Below are positions 15,933 through 25,310 of a stretch of DNA of 48,654 bases, in pieces. Source of the DNA: Planctomycetota bacterium (GTDB lineage: Bacteria; Planctomycetota; Planctomycetia; Pirellulales; Lacipirellulaceae). A program made the position numbers and the translations under genes. The DNA lies in NCBI GenBank assembly GCA_013152205.1, contig JAADGV010000038.1:1-48654 (forward strand), read 5' to 3'. The stretch's first letter is position 1. Every line of letters begins with the position of its first letter. The notes beneath the pieces are model-generated. The model saw only the letters and a program-made list of their open reading frames with translations, did no database searches and had not been told where the DNA came from.

Positions 15933-17300
15933 CTAAACTTCAGACCACTGGCCTGGGATGGGGACTGGGCAATGTCCTTGGGCGTCGGCTGTGACTGGGG
16001 CTGGGCTGTCGAAGGTCAAGTCGTCCACGTTGGGGCAAAACTGGAAGTTCGATGCCATTACTTCGTCCCACGTTATGATCTTGCCCGAATGGACGGCCGC
16101 TCGGCCCATGACCGATGCGAGATCTGCGTAGACTGCCCTTGCCGTTTCGTTGTGAGGTTCGTTGCGCCGGATCTTCTCTAGCAGCACGTTCCATTCGGCT
16201 TGCCATGGCGTGCAGGGTTCTTTGCCAGCCTTCCAGTCGATGTTGTCGGATTCGGTTCGATGATCTTTGTAGGTATGTACGGTCGCTGCGTGTATGTTTC
16301 CCGAGAATTGTGCTGCCCGTTTTGTCCCATGCACGAAGGTTGAGAAATCGTTGTAACACTTCGGGATGTCGCGAGAGTTGACCAGTGCTGTGGAGCCGTC
16401 GGCGAATGTGTATTCGATCGAGTAGGTGTCGAAGTTTTGGCCACAACTGGTGTTGTTAGGTGTTCGTCCCCCTAGCCCGTGCGCGGATACAGGCCACGCA
16501 TCCTTAATCCAGCAACACTCGTCGATCTGGTGGATCAGATATTCGATGAACCGTCCCGACCCGCCCCACAAAAAGTAGACGCGGTTACGGATTTGCCACT
16601 CGACTTCATTTTGATCGGGCTTGCGAGACTTGAGCCATGCGCCGCGACCCATACGGTAGGCACGAACAAGTTGGATGTCGCCTAGCTCTCCGTCCCGGAT
16701 TTTTTGGATTAAGGCTTGGCGTGCAACCGAGTGGCGACACATCAGGCCTGCCGCGATTTTGAGGTTCTTCTTGTCAGCTTTCTCGCCAGCGCGAAGCATC
16801 CGATGCAGCCCGCCTGGGTCGGGAGCGAAAGGTTTTTCCATGAACACATTCACACCACGCTCGACAGCGTAATCGAGGTGGGTTGGACGAATGTACGAAT
16901 AGGCGGTCAGCAGAGCCACATCGCCCGAGCCGGGGCGAAGGGTGTCGATTGCGTGACGGAAGGCATCGAAGCCTGAGAATTTTCGATCCGACGGTACGTC
17001 CACTTGATCCTTGTACTTTTCACTCAACGCTTTGTGAGAGTGGTTGAGCCGATTTTCAAACAGATCGGCCATAGCATGTAACTTGACCGGTCCACCCGAA
17101 GCATCCATCGCATTGCCAGCCGCCCCGCTGCCGCGACCGCCGCAACCAATCAGGGCCAGCCGAATTGTGTTGTCTTCGCCCGCATGTACCTTCGGCACAT
17201 TGATACTCGCCAACGCAGAGCCAGCAGCCAGGGCTCCACCTTGTTTTAGAAATTTGCGACGCGAGGTACCGGTTGCCGACGTTTGGTTCTGCTGTTTCAT
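15933..17300 (-). CDS. Tat-exported Gfo/Idh/MocA oxidoreductase
   Basis: 455 residues. A twin-arginine signal (SRRKFLKQGGALAAGSALA) targets it across the membrane. The NAD(P)-binding Rossmann part starts at IRLALIGCGGRGSGA; the hallmark EKP (FMEKPFAP) lies at about 155-160, and the C-terminal alpha/beta domain includes the HQIDECCW segment. Family members oxidise or reduce sugars, inositols and related polyols. Planctomycetes encode dozens of exported paralogs used in polysaccharide breakdown. ATG start with AGGAG upstream (complement of TCTCCTCTTT at 17309). It is the first of three sugar-related minus-strand genes. Confidence 0.92.
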   Translation of the reverse strand: MKQQNQTSATGTSRRKFLKQGGALAAGSALASINVPKVHAGEDNTIRLALIGCGGRGSGAAGNAMDASGGPVKLHAMADLFENRLNHSHKALSEKYKDQVDVPSDRKFSGFDAFRHAIDTLRPGSGDVALLTAYSYIRPTHLDYAVERGVNVFMEKPFAPDPGGLHRMLRAGEKADKKNLKIAAGLMCRHSVARQALIQKIRDGELGDIQLVRAYRMGRGAWLKSRKPDQNEVEWQIRNRVYFLWGGSGRFIEYLIHQIDECCWIKDAWPVSAHGLGGRTPNNTSCGQNFDTYSIEYTFADGSTALVNSRDIPKCYNDFSTFVHGTKRAAQFSGNIHAATVHTYKDHRTESDNIDWKAGKEPCTPWQAEWNVLLEKIRRNEPHNETARAVYADLASVMGRAAVHSGKIITWDEVMASNFQFCPNVDDLTFDSPAPVTADAQGHCPVPIPGQWSEV

Positions 17301-17661
17301 CGCTGTGTCTCCTCTTTAGATTGTGAGGGTAACATTCCCTGGTTGGTTAAGAATGGGAATTGCTAAGGCGGGATTTTTGTCGAAGGCCGGCTCGAATCGT
17401 CAACGAAATCAAACTGGCTATCGGGGGTTCTGATTATACATTATTTCTTCGGTCAGGTCAGTGTAATCTATTTTTTTGGCAGAGGAGAGCTGCAAGGTCG
17501 TGTAGTTCTAGAAACAGATTAGCCACAGAGAGCACCGAGGACACGGAAAATCCCGTATTTCAGCACTCTGAAAAACAAACCCTTAAAAGTTTGTTTTCTT
17601 GACATACTTTTTTGGTTGCGGGCAAAGGCCGTGCTAGGTTCTCGGACCTCGCAATCAAAAA
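17301..17661. other. Gap with half of a dispersed repeat
   Basis: No gene seen. A single arm of the CCACAGAG family occurs at about 17519-17544 without a matching arm nearby. TTGACA at 17599-17604 has no convincing -10 partner. Confidence 0.5.
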
Positions 17662-19059
17662 CTATCCGACATTTACCCACGACTGCACATGCTCAAGCGT
17701 CCACGGCTCGCGCTGCTTGCGGCTTAGCATGGCGTTGGCCTGGTCGTCGGTGTAGCGCTCGGTCTCGGGGTTCCATTGCAACTTGCGTCCGCCCAAAAGC
17801 ATCGAGGTGTTACCGAGGTGAGAAATGCTTGTTGTCCGGTGCCCCGTTTCGGCAGGCGCATAACATGGTTTGCCGGAGAAGACACAATCGACAAAATTCT
17901 TGTGCTCGCCCCCATCCCCTCCACGATGCGGCACGATGACGTTCGGGCGATAGAGTTGCTGATCCGGACGGATCGTCACGTCGAGGATTTTTAGATCGCT
18001 CGCCTCAAGCGGTTTTCGCCAACCGGTGAATCCGATCCAGCCTTCTGTGCCGGTAAAACGAATGCCCGGCTCTTTGCTCGAAACATTCAGCGTGACTCCG
18101 TTGGCATAGGTGTAGTCGATGTCGAACGTGGGCGTGGTGTTCCAAATTTCATCACGCGGCGGGAAATTTCCCTTCCCCTGCACGGTTACGGGGCCGGAGT
18201 GTTCGGTGTTGTTAGCCCATTGGGCCAGATCAATCAGATGTGCTCCCCAGTCGGTCAGCACCCCACTCGAATAGGCGAGGTTCCAGCGGAACGTGTTATG
18301 GGACCGAGCCGGAATGTAAGGCATAGCCGGCGCTTGGCCTTGCCACATTTTGTAATTGAGATGGTCGGGAACTGGTTGTTCTTTGAAATCTTCTTTGGCT
18401 CGATTTCGATTCGAATTCCCGACAGGTAAAGTGACATCGATATGCTTCAATTGCCCAATATAACCGGCTCGCACAAGTTCCACGCATTGAATGTACGAAT
18501 CAATCGAACGATTTTCTGACGCGGTCTGAAACGTAACCCCAGTTTTTTTCACTTCATCACACAGAACACGACCTTCAGCGATGGTTAGCGTTAGTGGTTT
18601 TTCGCAGATGACGTGTTTACCCGCCTTGGCTGCCATCATCGCAATCAGCACATGCCAATGATCGGGCGTTACGTTGCTGATTGCATCGATGTCCTTGCGA
18701 TTGATGAGGTCTCGGAAGTCGCCATATACATCACATGCTTTGTAGCTACCTCCCAAGGTTTTTGAATAATGCTTGTTGACGCGTGCCTCCGCCTTTGCCG
18801 CATGATGTTGATCGACATCACACACCGCAATCACTTGCTGGCGAGGATCGGAAAACATGCGATCAAGATTCCAGCCTGCCCCATGGATGCCACAGCCAAC
18901 CAGCCCCATGACCAGCCGATTGCTCGGAGCCACTTTTCCCTCCAAACCGAGAGCTGAGGCGGGCACAATCATCGGAGCAGCAACGGCAGCGGCTGTTGAT
19001 TTGAGAAATCTCCGCCGGGTCGATTTTGTCTTGGCGTGCTTGTTACCTGTTGCTTGCAT
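17662..19059 (-). CDS. Tat-exported Gfo/Idh/MocA oxidoreductase
   Basis: 465 residues with a twin-arginine leader (TRRRFLKSTAAAVAAPMIVP). Rossmann motif GLVGCGIHGAGWN, then the family's EKP at CEKPLTLT (about 155) and the catalytic-region segment SGVLTDWGAHLIDLAQWANN with conserved Asp and His. A secreted sugar dehydrogenase/isomerase of the same family as the previous gene but a different subfamily, since the two differ throughout. ATG 19059 with GAGGAAAAATC upstream. The gap between the two genes suggests separate transcripts. Confidence 0.92.
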   Translation of the reverse strand: MQATGNKHAKTKSTRRRFLKSTAAAVAAPMIVPASALGLEGKVAPSNRLVMGLVGCGIHGAGWNLDRMFSDPRQQVIAVCDVDQHHAAKAEARVNKHYSKTLGGSYKACDVYGDFRDLINRKDIDAISNVTPDHWHVLIAMMAAKAGKHVICEKPLTLTIAEGRVLCDEVKKTGVTFQTASENRSIDSYIQCVELVRAGYIGQLKHIDVTLPVGNSNRNRAKEDFKEQPVPDHLNYKMWQGQAPAMPYIPARSHNTFRWNLAYSSGVLTDWGAHLIDLAQWANNTEHSGPVTVQGKGNFPPRDEIWNTTPTFDIDYTYANGVTLNVSSKEPGIRFTGTEGWIGFTGWRKPLEASDLKILDVTIRPDQQLYRPNVIVPHRGGDGGEHKNFVDCVFSGKPCYAPAETGHRTTSISHLGNTSMLLGGRKLQWNPETERYTDDQANAMLSRKQREPWTLEHVQSWVNVG

Positions 19060-19131
19060 GATTTTTCCTCAGATTAATTGAACAGCACCACAAACCTATA
19101 CGCGACACTCGGTTGTGACGAAGGAATTTCA

Positions 19132-19271
19132 CCACGAAGGGCACGAAGAACACAAAGAAATTGGGGACAATAGTATTGAATCCTTTTTTGAAGCATGGAG
19201 AGAACTGCAATCGCACCAATTCTCGAAGTCCCCGTTTCTTCTAATCTTCGTGTCCTTAGTGCTCTTTGTGG
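19132..19271. repeat. Dispersed inverted repeat (CACGAAG family)
   Basis: Arms CCACGAAGGGCACGAAGAAC (from 19132) and the region CTTCGTGTCCTTAGTGCTC to 19271 (ending CTTTGTGG) are imperfect complements around a loop of roughly 85 bases. Non-coding. Confidence 0.65.
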
Positions 19272-19339
19272 TAATACTATGTTGATAGACCGTTGTCCGG
19301 TAAATGCGTAATTATGCTGGCGCAGCTTTGGTTACATCA

Positions 19340-20194
19340 CTATTTCTCGTCGTCCAATTGTTTGGCGATTGTACGCCAAGCCTCGATCGACTGTTTGAGA
19401 TGCTGCTGGGGTTTACCCGGAATCGCGTAGCATTGCAAACCGATTGCTCCCGAGTATTTTTCTTGGCGAAGAATTCGCAACACATTTTCCACCGCGAAAT
19501 CCCCCTTTCCGAGTGGCTGAATCAAGCGGTCCCAACCCATCGATTTGGTGTCGCCCCGATCGACTCCATTGATACTGACCAAAAATAAGTGCGGCATCGC
19601 TTCGGCTAGCGTCGCTTTGATCTCTTCTTCATCATGCTGTTTCAAAAAGTGGCACAAGTTGAATGCAACACCTACATTCTTCCGATCCACTTTCTTGGCA
19701 ACACGTAGGGCATCTTCGATCGTGCCCACGTAGAACTTGTAATGCGGATAGATTGCAATCTGCAACCCAGACTCCTCCGCCATTCTTGCAATGTCGCGAA
19801 TCGCCGTGACTGCACGGTCATCCAGGGTGAGTGGTTTTGCCTTGGCTCGAACATAGAGCCAAAGGATTGTCCCCTCGCCTTTTAACTGCTGAATCGCTTT
19901 GGGCAAGTCGGGGTCGTACCCTGTTCCGTTGGCAGAAAGATCGACACCAACATAGGTGCTGAACATGCGAAGGTTATGTGCTTTGAGGGCCGAGAGCGAT
20001 TGAGGAATGTTCTGTGTTCCCGTGTACCCGATGCCATCGTAGCCAAGCTCCGCCAGGATCGCCGCTTGTTCACTGACGGGCAATTTTTCCTGACGAAATG
20101 CATTGTCGAAAGCAAAGAAAGGTTGCTCTGCCCAGGCGGGGAGACACAAAATCAATACGGTAACAACAGAAAGGCAGCACCTTCGAGTCCTCAT
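19340..20194 (-). CDS. Secreted sugar phosphate isomerase/epimerase-like protein
   Basis: 284 residues. Signal peptide MRTRRCCLSVVTVLILCLPAWA, then a xylose-isomerase-like TIM barrel (AP endonuclease family 2). Visible family segments are LAELGYDGIGYTG, the metal-site stretches 'IAIYPHYKFYVG' and 'VGVAFNLCHFLKQ', and VSINGVDRGD near the end. Members isomerise or epimerise keto sugars, and exported versions sit beside Gfo/Idh/MocA genes in planctomycetes, as here. AAAGGGGAAATG upstream supports ATG 20194. The substrate is unknown. Confidence 0.88.
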   Translation of the reverse strand: MRTRRCCLSVVTVLILCLPAWAEQPFFAFDNAFRQEKLPVSEQAAILAELGYDGIGYTGTQNIPQSLSALKAHNLRMFSTYVGVDLSANGTGYDPDLPKAIQQLKGEGTILWLYVRAKAKPLTLDDRAVTAIRDIARMAEESGLQIAIYPHYKFYVGTIEDALRVAKKVDRKNVGVAFNLCHFLKQHDEEEIKATLAEAMPHLFLVSINGVDRGDTKSMGWDRLIQPLGKGDFAVENVLRILRQEKYSGAIGLQCYAIPGKPQQHLKQSIEAWRTIAKQLDDEK

Positions 20195-20443
20195 GCTTCA
20201 TTTCCCCTTTTTAATTTTCACAGGCCCCTGTTTTACGAGATCGGATGCCATACGGAGACATCGCGGGGCTCTTACGAAAATCTTAGTGGCGGGGCGTGCA
20301 AAAAGAAAGCCACTGACAAACTTACTCGTGCCACTACAGCTGGCTGAAATGTTACAGATAAGGCATGTTGCGAAAAGTCTGGAAGAATTGCATCTAAACC
20401 TGGAAAACAAGATTGTTTTTTCAACGGGTCTGTTCCCCGTTCG

Positions 20444-21025
20444 TCAATGCTCAATGCCAAGCTGAACTAGTACCGTGGTTGCCAACGTCGTGGGCAACTC
20501 GGTTGGCGTTGCGATCACGAGCGTTGTGTCTTGCAAACTATTGAGAGCATCGCAGACCGTTTCGCTTGCGGTAGGATCTAATTCGGCCAATGGTTCGTCC
20601 AACAGCAGTAGGCGAGGTTGACAGACTAACGCACGAGCCAGGGCGACCCGACGAATTTCGCCGCCGGATAAATTTTCGGTAGTGCGCGTCGCGAGGTGTC
20701 CGACGCCAAGGCGGTCGAGCCAAGTCGAAGCAAGCTGCGACCCCTCACGCCTATGCCGTTGACCATAACATACGTTGGCGAGAACGGTACCGCGAAATAA
20801 GTACGGCCGCTGATCGAGATAGGTGCGAGCTCGGTCGCTAGTTGCTACGCGGCAGGTGCCCGAGTAATCTCGTTCGAGACCGGCAAACACTCGTAGCAAC
20901 GTCGTTTTTCCTGAACCGTTGGCGCCAACCACGGCAACCCGATCGCCGGGGCTCACGGCAAGGCGCTCGACGGTGCAGATGGTTTTACCTTCTCGGCCAA
21001 CCTGGAGTTGAGAAACTTCAATCAT
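20444..21025 (-). CDS. tupC: Tungstate/molybdate-type ABC transporter ATP-binding protein
   Basis: 193 residues, short for an ABC ATPase, as usual in this group. Walker A is GANGSGKTT at about 34-42, signature LSGGEIRRVALARAL, Walker B LLLLDEPLAELDP. It energises the permease TupB. Assignment to tungstate rests on the company of TupA- and TupB-like genes and of tungsten-type enzymes downstream on the other strand; the ATPase alone does not decide the substrate. It is separated from tupB by 245 nt holding an inverted repeat, unusual for genes of one transporter. Confidence 0.85.
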   Translation of the reverse strand: MIEVSQLQVGREGKTICTVERLAVSPGDRVAVVGANGSGKTTLLRVFAGLERDYSGTCRVATSDRARTYLDQRPYLFRGTVLANVCYGQRHRREGSQLASTWLDRLGVGHLATRTTENLSGGEIRRVALARALVCQPRLLLLDEPLAELDPTASETVCDALNSLQDTTLVIATPTELPTTLATTVLVQLGIEH

Positions 21026-21059
21026 GTTGCATCTCTGTGATGAAATTCCTTTCGTAACA

Positions 21060-21253
21060 CTTCAGCCAACTGAAGTAATAGGACGCGGATGAACGCAGAT
21101 CAGACGGATTTTCACGGATACGAAGGAAAGCGATTGTCGAAGTCATAGGGTTTTGGGTCGAAGCAGACGGTTGACCAGAATCATCTTACTCATCTGCGAC
21201 AATCTGCTAAATCAGTGTTCATCTGTGTTCTATTCAGCTTCACTCGGCTGAAG
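21060..21253. repeat. Dispersed inverted repeat between tupB and tupC
   Basis: Outer arms CTTCAGCC (21060-21067) and GGCTGAAG (21246-21253); between them the phrases GAACGCAGATCAGACGG and AGTGTTCATCTGTGTTC are imperfect complements. This palindrome interrupts the transporter operon. Confidence 0.6.
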
Positions 21254-21270
21254 TTCTTAGTTTGAGTTAT

Positions 21271-21966
21271 TCACTTTTTATCCTCGCGGCTGATCCAGCC
21301 CATGAAGCAGGCGGCGGCCAACGCGATTGCCAAGAGGATAACGCCCATTGCTAAGCCTCGGGCGAATTCTCCTTTGCCGGTTTCCAAGGCGGTTGCCGTG
21401 GCTAGGGTTCGCGTACGGTGCTTGATGTTGCCGCCAACCAGCATGGCAATGCCAAGCTCGGTAACACAGCGAGCGAACGCCGTCAGCACTGCCAACATTA
21501 CACCAATGCGGGCTTCGGAGAGGTAAGTCATCCAACGCCGCAGCGGGCTCGCTCCCAAAGTCCAGGCAGTTTCAGCAACGCGCGGGTCAAGCGATTTTAC
21601 CGCCCCATGGCTGATACCGACAATGATGGGCACGGCGAGCATCAGTTCGCCGAGGACGATTCCCCAGGGCGAGTAAAGTAGCTCGAACGGGCCGAGTGGG
21701 CCGTTGCGTGAGAAGAATGCGTAGCAGACAACTCCAATAAACACGGTGGGGAGCGCCATCGCGGCACGGAAAACGAGGACGATCAGACGGGTGCCACGAA
21801 ATTGCGAGCGTGCTAACCCGATCCCTATCGGGAGCCCGACAACGGTGGCCAGTGCGACGGCGACGACCGAAATCCAGATGCTGCGCAGGGCGGCAGCAGC
21901 GACCTGGGGGTCGCCCGTTTTTATAAGATAAATGGCTTCGGACAGGCCGTCCCAAATCAATGGCAT
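21271..21966 (-). CDS. tupB: Tungstate ABC transporter permease
   Basis: 231 residues with about five hydrophobic helices and the binding-protein-dependent permease (EAA) loop, here RVAETAWTLGASPLRRWMTY. The sequence order matches TupB/WtpB-like permeases (IYLIKTGDPQVAAAALRSIW at the start, ELGIAMLVGGNIKHRTRTLAT near the end, the latter typical for TupB). It carries tungstate through the inner membrane. It begins 6 nt after tupA's stop, so the two are co-transcribed. Confidence 0.9.
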   Translation of the reverse strand: MPLIWDGLSEAIYLIKTGDPQVAAAALRSIWISVVAVALATVVGLPIGIGLARSQFRGTRLIVLVFRAAMALPTVFIGVVCYAFFSRNGPLGPFELLYSPWGIVLGELMLAVPIIVGISHGAVKSLDPRVAETAWTLGASPLRRWMTYLSEARIGVMLAVLTAFARCVTELGIAMLVGGNIKHRTRTLATATALETGKGEFARGLAMGVILLAIALAAACFMGWISREDKK

Positions 21967-21972
21967 GATGGT

Positions 21973-22818
21973 CTATTGCGGAGTGGCGGAAACTTGGAGC
22001 GGAACAAAAAGCGGTTCTCCTTCGACTTGAAATTTGGCGATTGTCTGTTGGGTTGTGGGAGAAATGATATAGTCGACCAAGGCATTTGCCAATTCGGTGT
22101 TCGCCATGTCTGCAATCATAGCGGGGTGCTTGGCAGAATTGACGACAATAATGCCGTAGGGGTTGCGCAGATCCGGCGACTGAGCAGCCAGCGGTACAAG
22201 CTCAACTTTTGACTTGAAGCGTAGGTAAGTTCCGCGATCGGCCAGGACATAGGCCTTCATTTGATCGGCTATAACGAGCGTGGCCCCCATGCCCTGCCCT
22301 GCCTCGACGTAATCGGACCATTCCGGTTGGCCACCGCCTTTTTCCCAAAGCAAAAGTTCGCGTTTGTGGGTGCCACTATCGTCGCCGCGCGAGACAAAGC
22401 GGAAGTTGCCTGCCGCAATGCGTTGAAGGGCTTCGGCAACTTGCATCCCTTTAATGTCGGCAGGATCGTCCAAGGGGCCAAGTAGCTCGAACGTGTTATA
22501 CATCACGTCTTCGCGGCGGACGCCATGCTCGGCTGCCATGAACGCGTCTTCTGCTTGACGTGCGTGGACAAAGACAACGTCGACGTCGCCTGCCTCACCG
22601 AGTTTTAGCGCCTTGCCGGTGCCGACGGCAATCACGTCGACGCGTGTGTTGTGTTGCTGCTCGAAGGGGGGGAGGATTTTGTCTAACAGCCCAGAATCGC
22701 GCGTGCTGGTAGTCGTCGCTATCCGCAAGCTGGTTGGAGAGATCGAGGTGGATTCTCCACAGCCAAGCATGCAAACCGGCAGAAAGCAGAACAGAATGGC
22801 TCGGTTTAGAAAGGTCAA
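21973..22818 (-). CDS. tupA: Tungstate-binding lipoprotein
   Basis: 281 residues. Lipobox CMLGCG places a lipidated Cys at about residue 20. After it comes 'LRIATTTSTRDSGLLDKILP', the anion-binding start of TupA (the TTTSTxDSGL motif), then GTGKALKLGEAGDVDVVFVH and SRGDDSGTHKRE, both characteristic of TupA/PstS-like tungstate binders. Starts at TTG 22818; no ATG lies in frame upstream. It captures tungstate, supplying the metal for the AOR and FwdB enzymes encoded nearby. Confidence 0.92.
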   Translation of the reverse strand: MTFLNRAILFCFLPVCMLGCGESTSISPTSLRIATTTSTRDSGLLDKILPPFEQQHNTRVDVIAVGTGKALKLGEAGDVDVVFVHARQAEDAFMAAEHGVRREDVMYNTFELLGPLDDPADIKGMQVAEALQRIAAGNFRFVSRGDDSGTHKRELLLWEKGGGQPEWSDYVEAGQGMGATLVIADQMKAYVLADRGTYLRFKSKVELVPLAAQSPDLRNPYGIIVVNSAKHPAMIADMANTELANALVDYIISPTTQQTIAKFQVEGEPLFVPLQVSATPQ

Positions 22819-22888
22819 ACGACGCTCGCTTCATGTTAGAAATCGCCATGGCGGAACAGCGATTGGTTAATGCTACTACACAAGGTTG

Positions 22889-23072
22889 AACCACGACGAC
22901 ACAACGAACACGACGAAAGAAGACTGGATTTCAGGTATATTCCATGGTTCGGAGCCTACCAAAATGCTGCAGGTGTTGTTTATTGTGAAAATCGCTCTCA
23001 TTTTGAATTGATTTGCGGGCGACTTCTATGTTACATGCTAGATTCACGTCGTCCCGTTGTGTCGTTGTGGTT
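22889..23072. repeat. Dispersed inverted repeat between tupA and moaD
   Basis: AACCACGACGACACAACG (22889-22906) and CGTTGTGTCGTTGTGGTT (23055-23072) pair at 17 of 18 positions around a 148-base loop. It occupies most of the divergent promoter region between tupA and the moaD-aor unit (22819-23214), where no other feature is apparent. Confidence 0.75.
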
Positions 23073-23214
23073 AACTTGACCCTGCGATGTAGTATTAAGA
23101 TCGCCTGCCAAGGGCCGCTCGGCAAGTCCCCTTGGCTTTCAAAGCGTGCCACCTATCATAGACCTAGGAATAGAGATTCTACTCGTTGATCTTCAAAACA
23201 GAAAAACAAACCGA

Positions 23215-23478
23215 ATGCTGGTTACGGTTGAATTATTTGGAATACCCCGAATGCGGGCAGGCGTTGCCAAGACAACCGCCGAGGGCGCGTGCCTTGGCGA
23301 GGTATTGGATAGTTTAGCACGGCAGTTTCCTGCGCTGGCTGAGGATTGCATTGATGGGCACTGCTTGCGTCCCGGCTACACGGTTAACCTGCGGGGCGAG
23401 CGATTTGTGACCGATCCTAAAACGCCCATTGCCGATGGCGATACGTTGCTGTTGCTTACACTCGATGCGGGTGGATGA
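23215..23478 (+). CDS. moaD: MoaD/ThiS-like sulfur carrier
   Basis: 87 residues from ATG 23215, ending in the Gly-Gly tail (LDAGG) that is adenylated and thiocarboxylated. Segments 'VTVELFGIPRMRAG' and 'PIADGDTLLLL' fit the ubiquitin-like fold of MoaD, which donates sulfur for the dithiolene of molybdopterin. It overlaps the aor gene by four bases, so the pair is translationally coupled, a layout known for tungsten-dependent AORs. Confidence 0.88.
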   Translation: MLVTVELFGIPRMRAGVAKTTAEGACLGEVLDSLARQFPALAEDCIDGHCLRPGYTVNLRGERFVTDPKTPIADGDTLLLLTLDAGG

Positions 23479-25268
23479 TGCCGAAGAAAAACGAGCCAAC
23501 GCCCGGCTATCACGGCTGTTACTTGAGAGTCGATTTATCCGGCAACACCAGCCAGCGAATTTCGCTCAGCGAATCGATGCTGCGCGAGTACCTTGGCGGC
23601 AGCGGCCTGGGGGTAGCCCTGCTGTTGGCCGAGGAAACGGCAATCGCTGATCCCTTGTCTGCGGAAGCGGCAATCGCGTTTGTTTTCAGCCCATTGGTTG
23701 GCAGTCCACTGACAACTTCGGCAAAATTTGCCGTGGTCAGCAAAAGCCCGTTAACTGGGCGGATCAACGATTCACTCGCCAGCAGCGGTTTTGCGCTGGC
23801 GGGAAAACGAACCGGACACGATGCCCTCGTGCTGGTCGGCCGCGCAACAGCGCCATCAATCTTGGTGATCGACGACGAGCAAATGCGGCTAGAGCCTGCT
23901 GGTGAACTGTGGGGGATGACCAATAGCGAAGCTCAGCGGCGAGTGCGCGAGAGGCTAGGCCTTGATTTCCAAGTAGCAACGATCGGCCCGGCTGGCGAGC
24001 GGTTAGTTCGTTTTGCCACCATTTCGCATGATGGCCGACATGCGGGGCGCGGGGGAAGTGGCGCCGTTCTCGGAGCGAAGAACATCAAAGCGATTGCGGT
24101 CCGCGGGTCGCAGCAATGTGGATGGGCCGACCCAACCGGGCTTGCCCAGTTTGCGAAACAACTTTCAGAAAAAACGTTTGGCCCGGCAACTGCGAAGTAT
24201 CGAGAGCTTGGCACCGCGTCGAATCTGTTGGTGTTCAATCGGCTCAATGTGTTGCCTACTCGAAATTTTCAACAAGGAACATTCTCGGGCGCCAACAGGC
24301 TATCTCCCGAGCAATTGGGAACGGCGCGAGAGCGAACTCGCACTTCCTGTGCGGCATGCACGATTGGTTGCGAGCACATTTACTCGCTCGGAACCAAGAA
24401 CGGAAAAAAGTCTGACGGCGTGCGACTGGAATATGAGAACCTATTTGCACTGGGGCCGTTGTGCGAGGTTGACGATCCTGACGTCGTACTGAAATCGTCG
24501 CAACGATGCGACGAGTTGGGCATCGATACGATCAGTGCTGGCGGAACCATTGCTTTTGCGATGGAATGTGCTGAGCGAGGTTACCTCGACGCCCCCTGGC
24601 TTCGTTTTGGGGAGGGCCCTGCTCTGCTACGGGCACTGGAGGAAATTGGCACTGGTACGGGGATTGGTCCGCAGTTGGCTCAGGGAAGTCGTCGTCTAGC
24701 GCTGGAGTTGGGGCACGACACCATTGATTTCGCGCCGCAGGTGAAAGGCTTAGAGTTACCCGGCTACGATCCGCGTGGGTTGCAGACCATGGCGTTGGGC
24801 TTTGCCGTCGGCCCGCGCGGTGCCGACCATAATCGTTCGGGGGCGTACGAAGTCGACTTTTCAGAAGCCGTCGATCGGCGCAATGTTGGTCCCGAGGCTG
24901 CGGCCCTAGCTATAGAAACCGAGGATCGAGCGGCGTTGATGGACTCGCTTATTTTGTGCAAGTTCTTGCGAGGCGTCTTTGCTGATTTCTTCAGCGAAGC
25001 AGCGGAGATGCTGCAACTGGTGACTGGCTGGGAGGTGTCGGCAGACGAATTGCGAACGACTGCGCAGAGGATTGTGACGGCGAAAAAAAGGTTCAATATC
25101 CTCGCTGGTTGGACGCCAGCTGAGGACACGCTGCCCAAACGGATGTTGCATCAGCCCATAGCCGACGACCCGCAGGCAAAACTTTCTCCCGAGCAATTGC
25201 AGAAATTGGTGACCGCCTACAATATCGCCCGAGGCTGGTCGCCCGAAGGCTGGCTGCCCGAGCCGTAA
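23475..25268 (+). CDS. aor: Tungsten-containing aldehyde ferredoxin oxidoreductase
   Basis: 597 residues, normal for the family. It oxidises aldehydes to acids with ferredoxin using a tungsto-bis-pterin and a [4Fe-4S] cluster. The cluster ligands are visible: Cys292-x2-Cys295-x3-Cys299 (CAACTIGC) and the distant Cys495 (LILCKF). The pterin-binding signature HAGRGGSGAVLGAKNIKAIA lies at about 190-215. Preceded by moaD and followed by fwdD. The exact aldehyde cannot be told from sequence; formaldehyde or a related one is a guess from the neighbouring C1 genes. Confidence 0.93.
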   Translation: MMPKKNEPTPGYHGCYLRVDLSGNTSQRISLSESMLREYLGGSGLGVALLLAEETAIADPLSAEAAIAFVFSPLVGSPLTTSAKFAVVSKSPLTGRINDSLASSGFALAGKRTGHDALVLVGRATAPSILVIDDEQMRLEPAGELWGMTNSEAQRRVRERLGLDFQVATIGPAGERLVRFATISHDGRHAGRGGSGAVLGAKNIKAIAVRGSQQCGWADPTGLAQFAKQLSEKTFGPATAKYRELGTASNLLVFNRLNVLPTRNFQQGTFSGANRLSPEQLGTARERTRTSCAACTIGCEHIYSLGTKNGKKSDGVRLEYENLFALGPLCEVDDPDVVLKSSQRCDELGIDTISAGGTIAFAMECAERGYLDAPWLRFGEGPALLRALEEIGTGTGIGPQLAQGSRRLALELGHDTIDFAPQVKGLELPGYDPRGLQTMALGFAVGPRGADHNRSGAYEVDFSEAVDRRNVGPEAAALAIETEDRAALMDSLILCKFLRGVFADFFSEAAEMLQLVTGWEVSADELRTTAQRIVTAKKRFNILAGWTPAEDTLPKRMLHQPIADDPQAKLSPEQLQKLVTAYNIARGWSPEGWLPEP

Positions 25269-25310
25269 TCCGCTAGGCTGCTAGCTCACCACCCACAGAG
25301 TAAAATCAAT

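Noticed and set aside
22595..22894. Alternative start of tupA at an upstream ATG
   Set aside because: That ATG (MKRASFDLS...) is out of frame with the TupA body; the in-frame start is TTG 22818.
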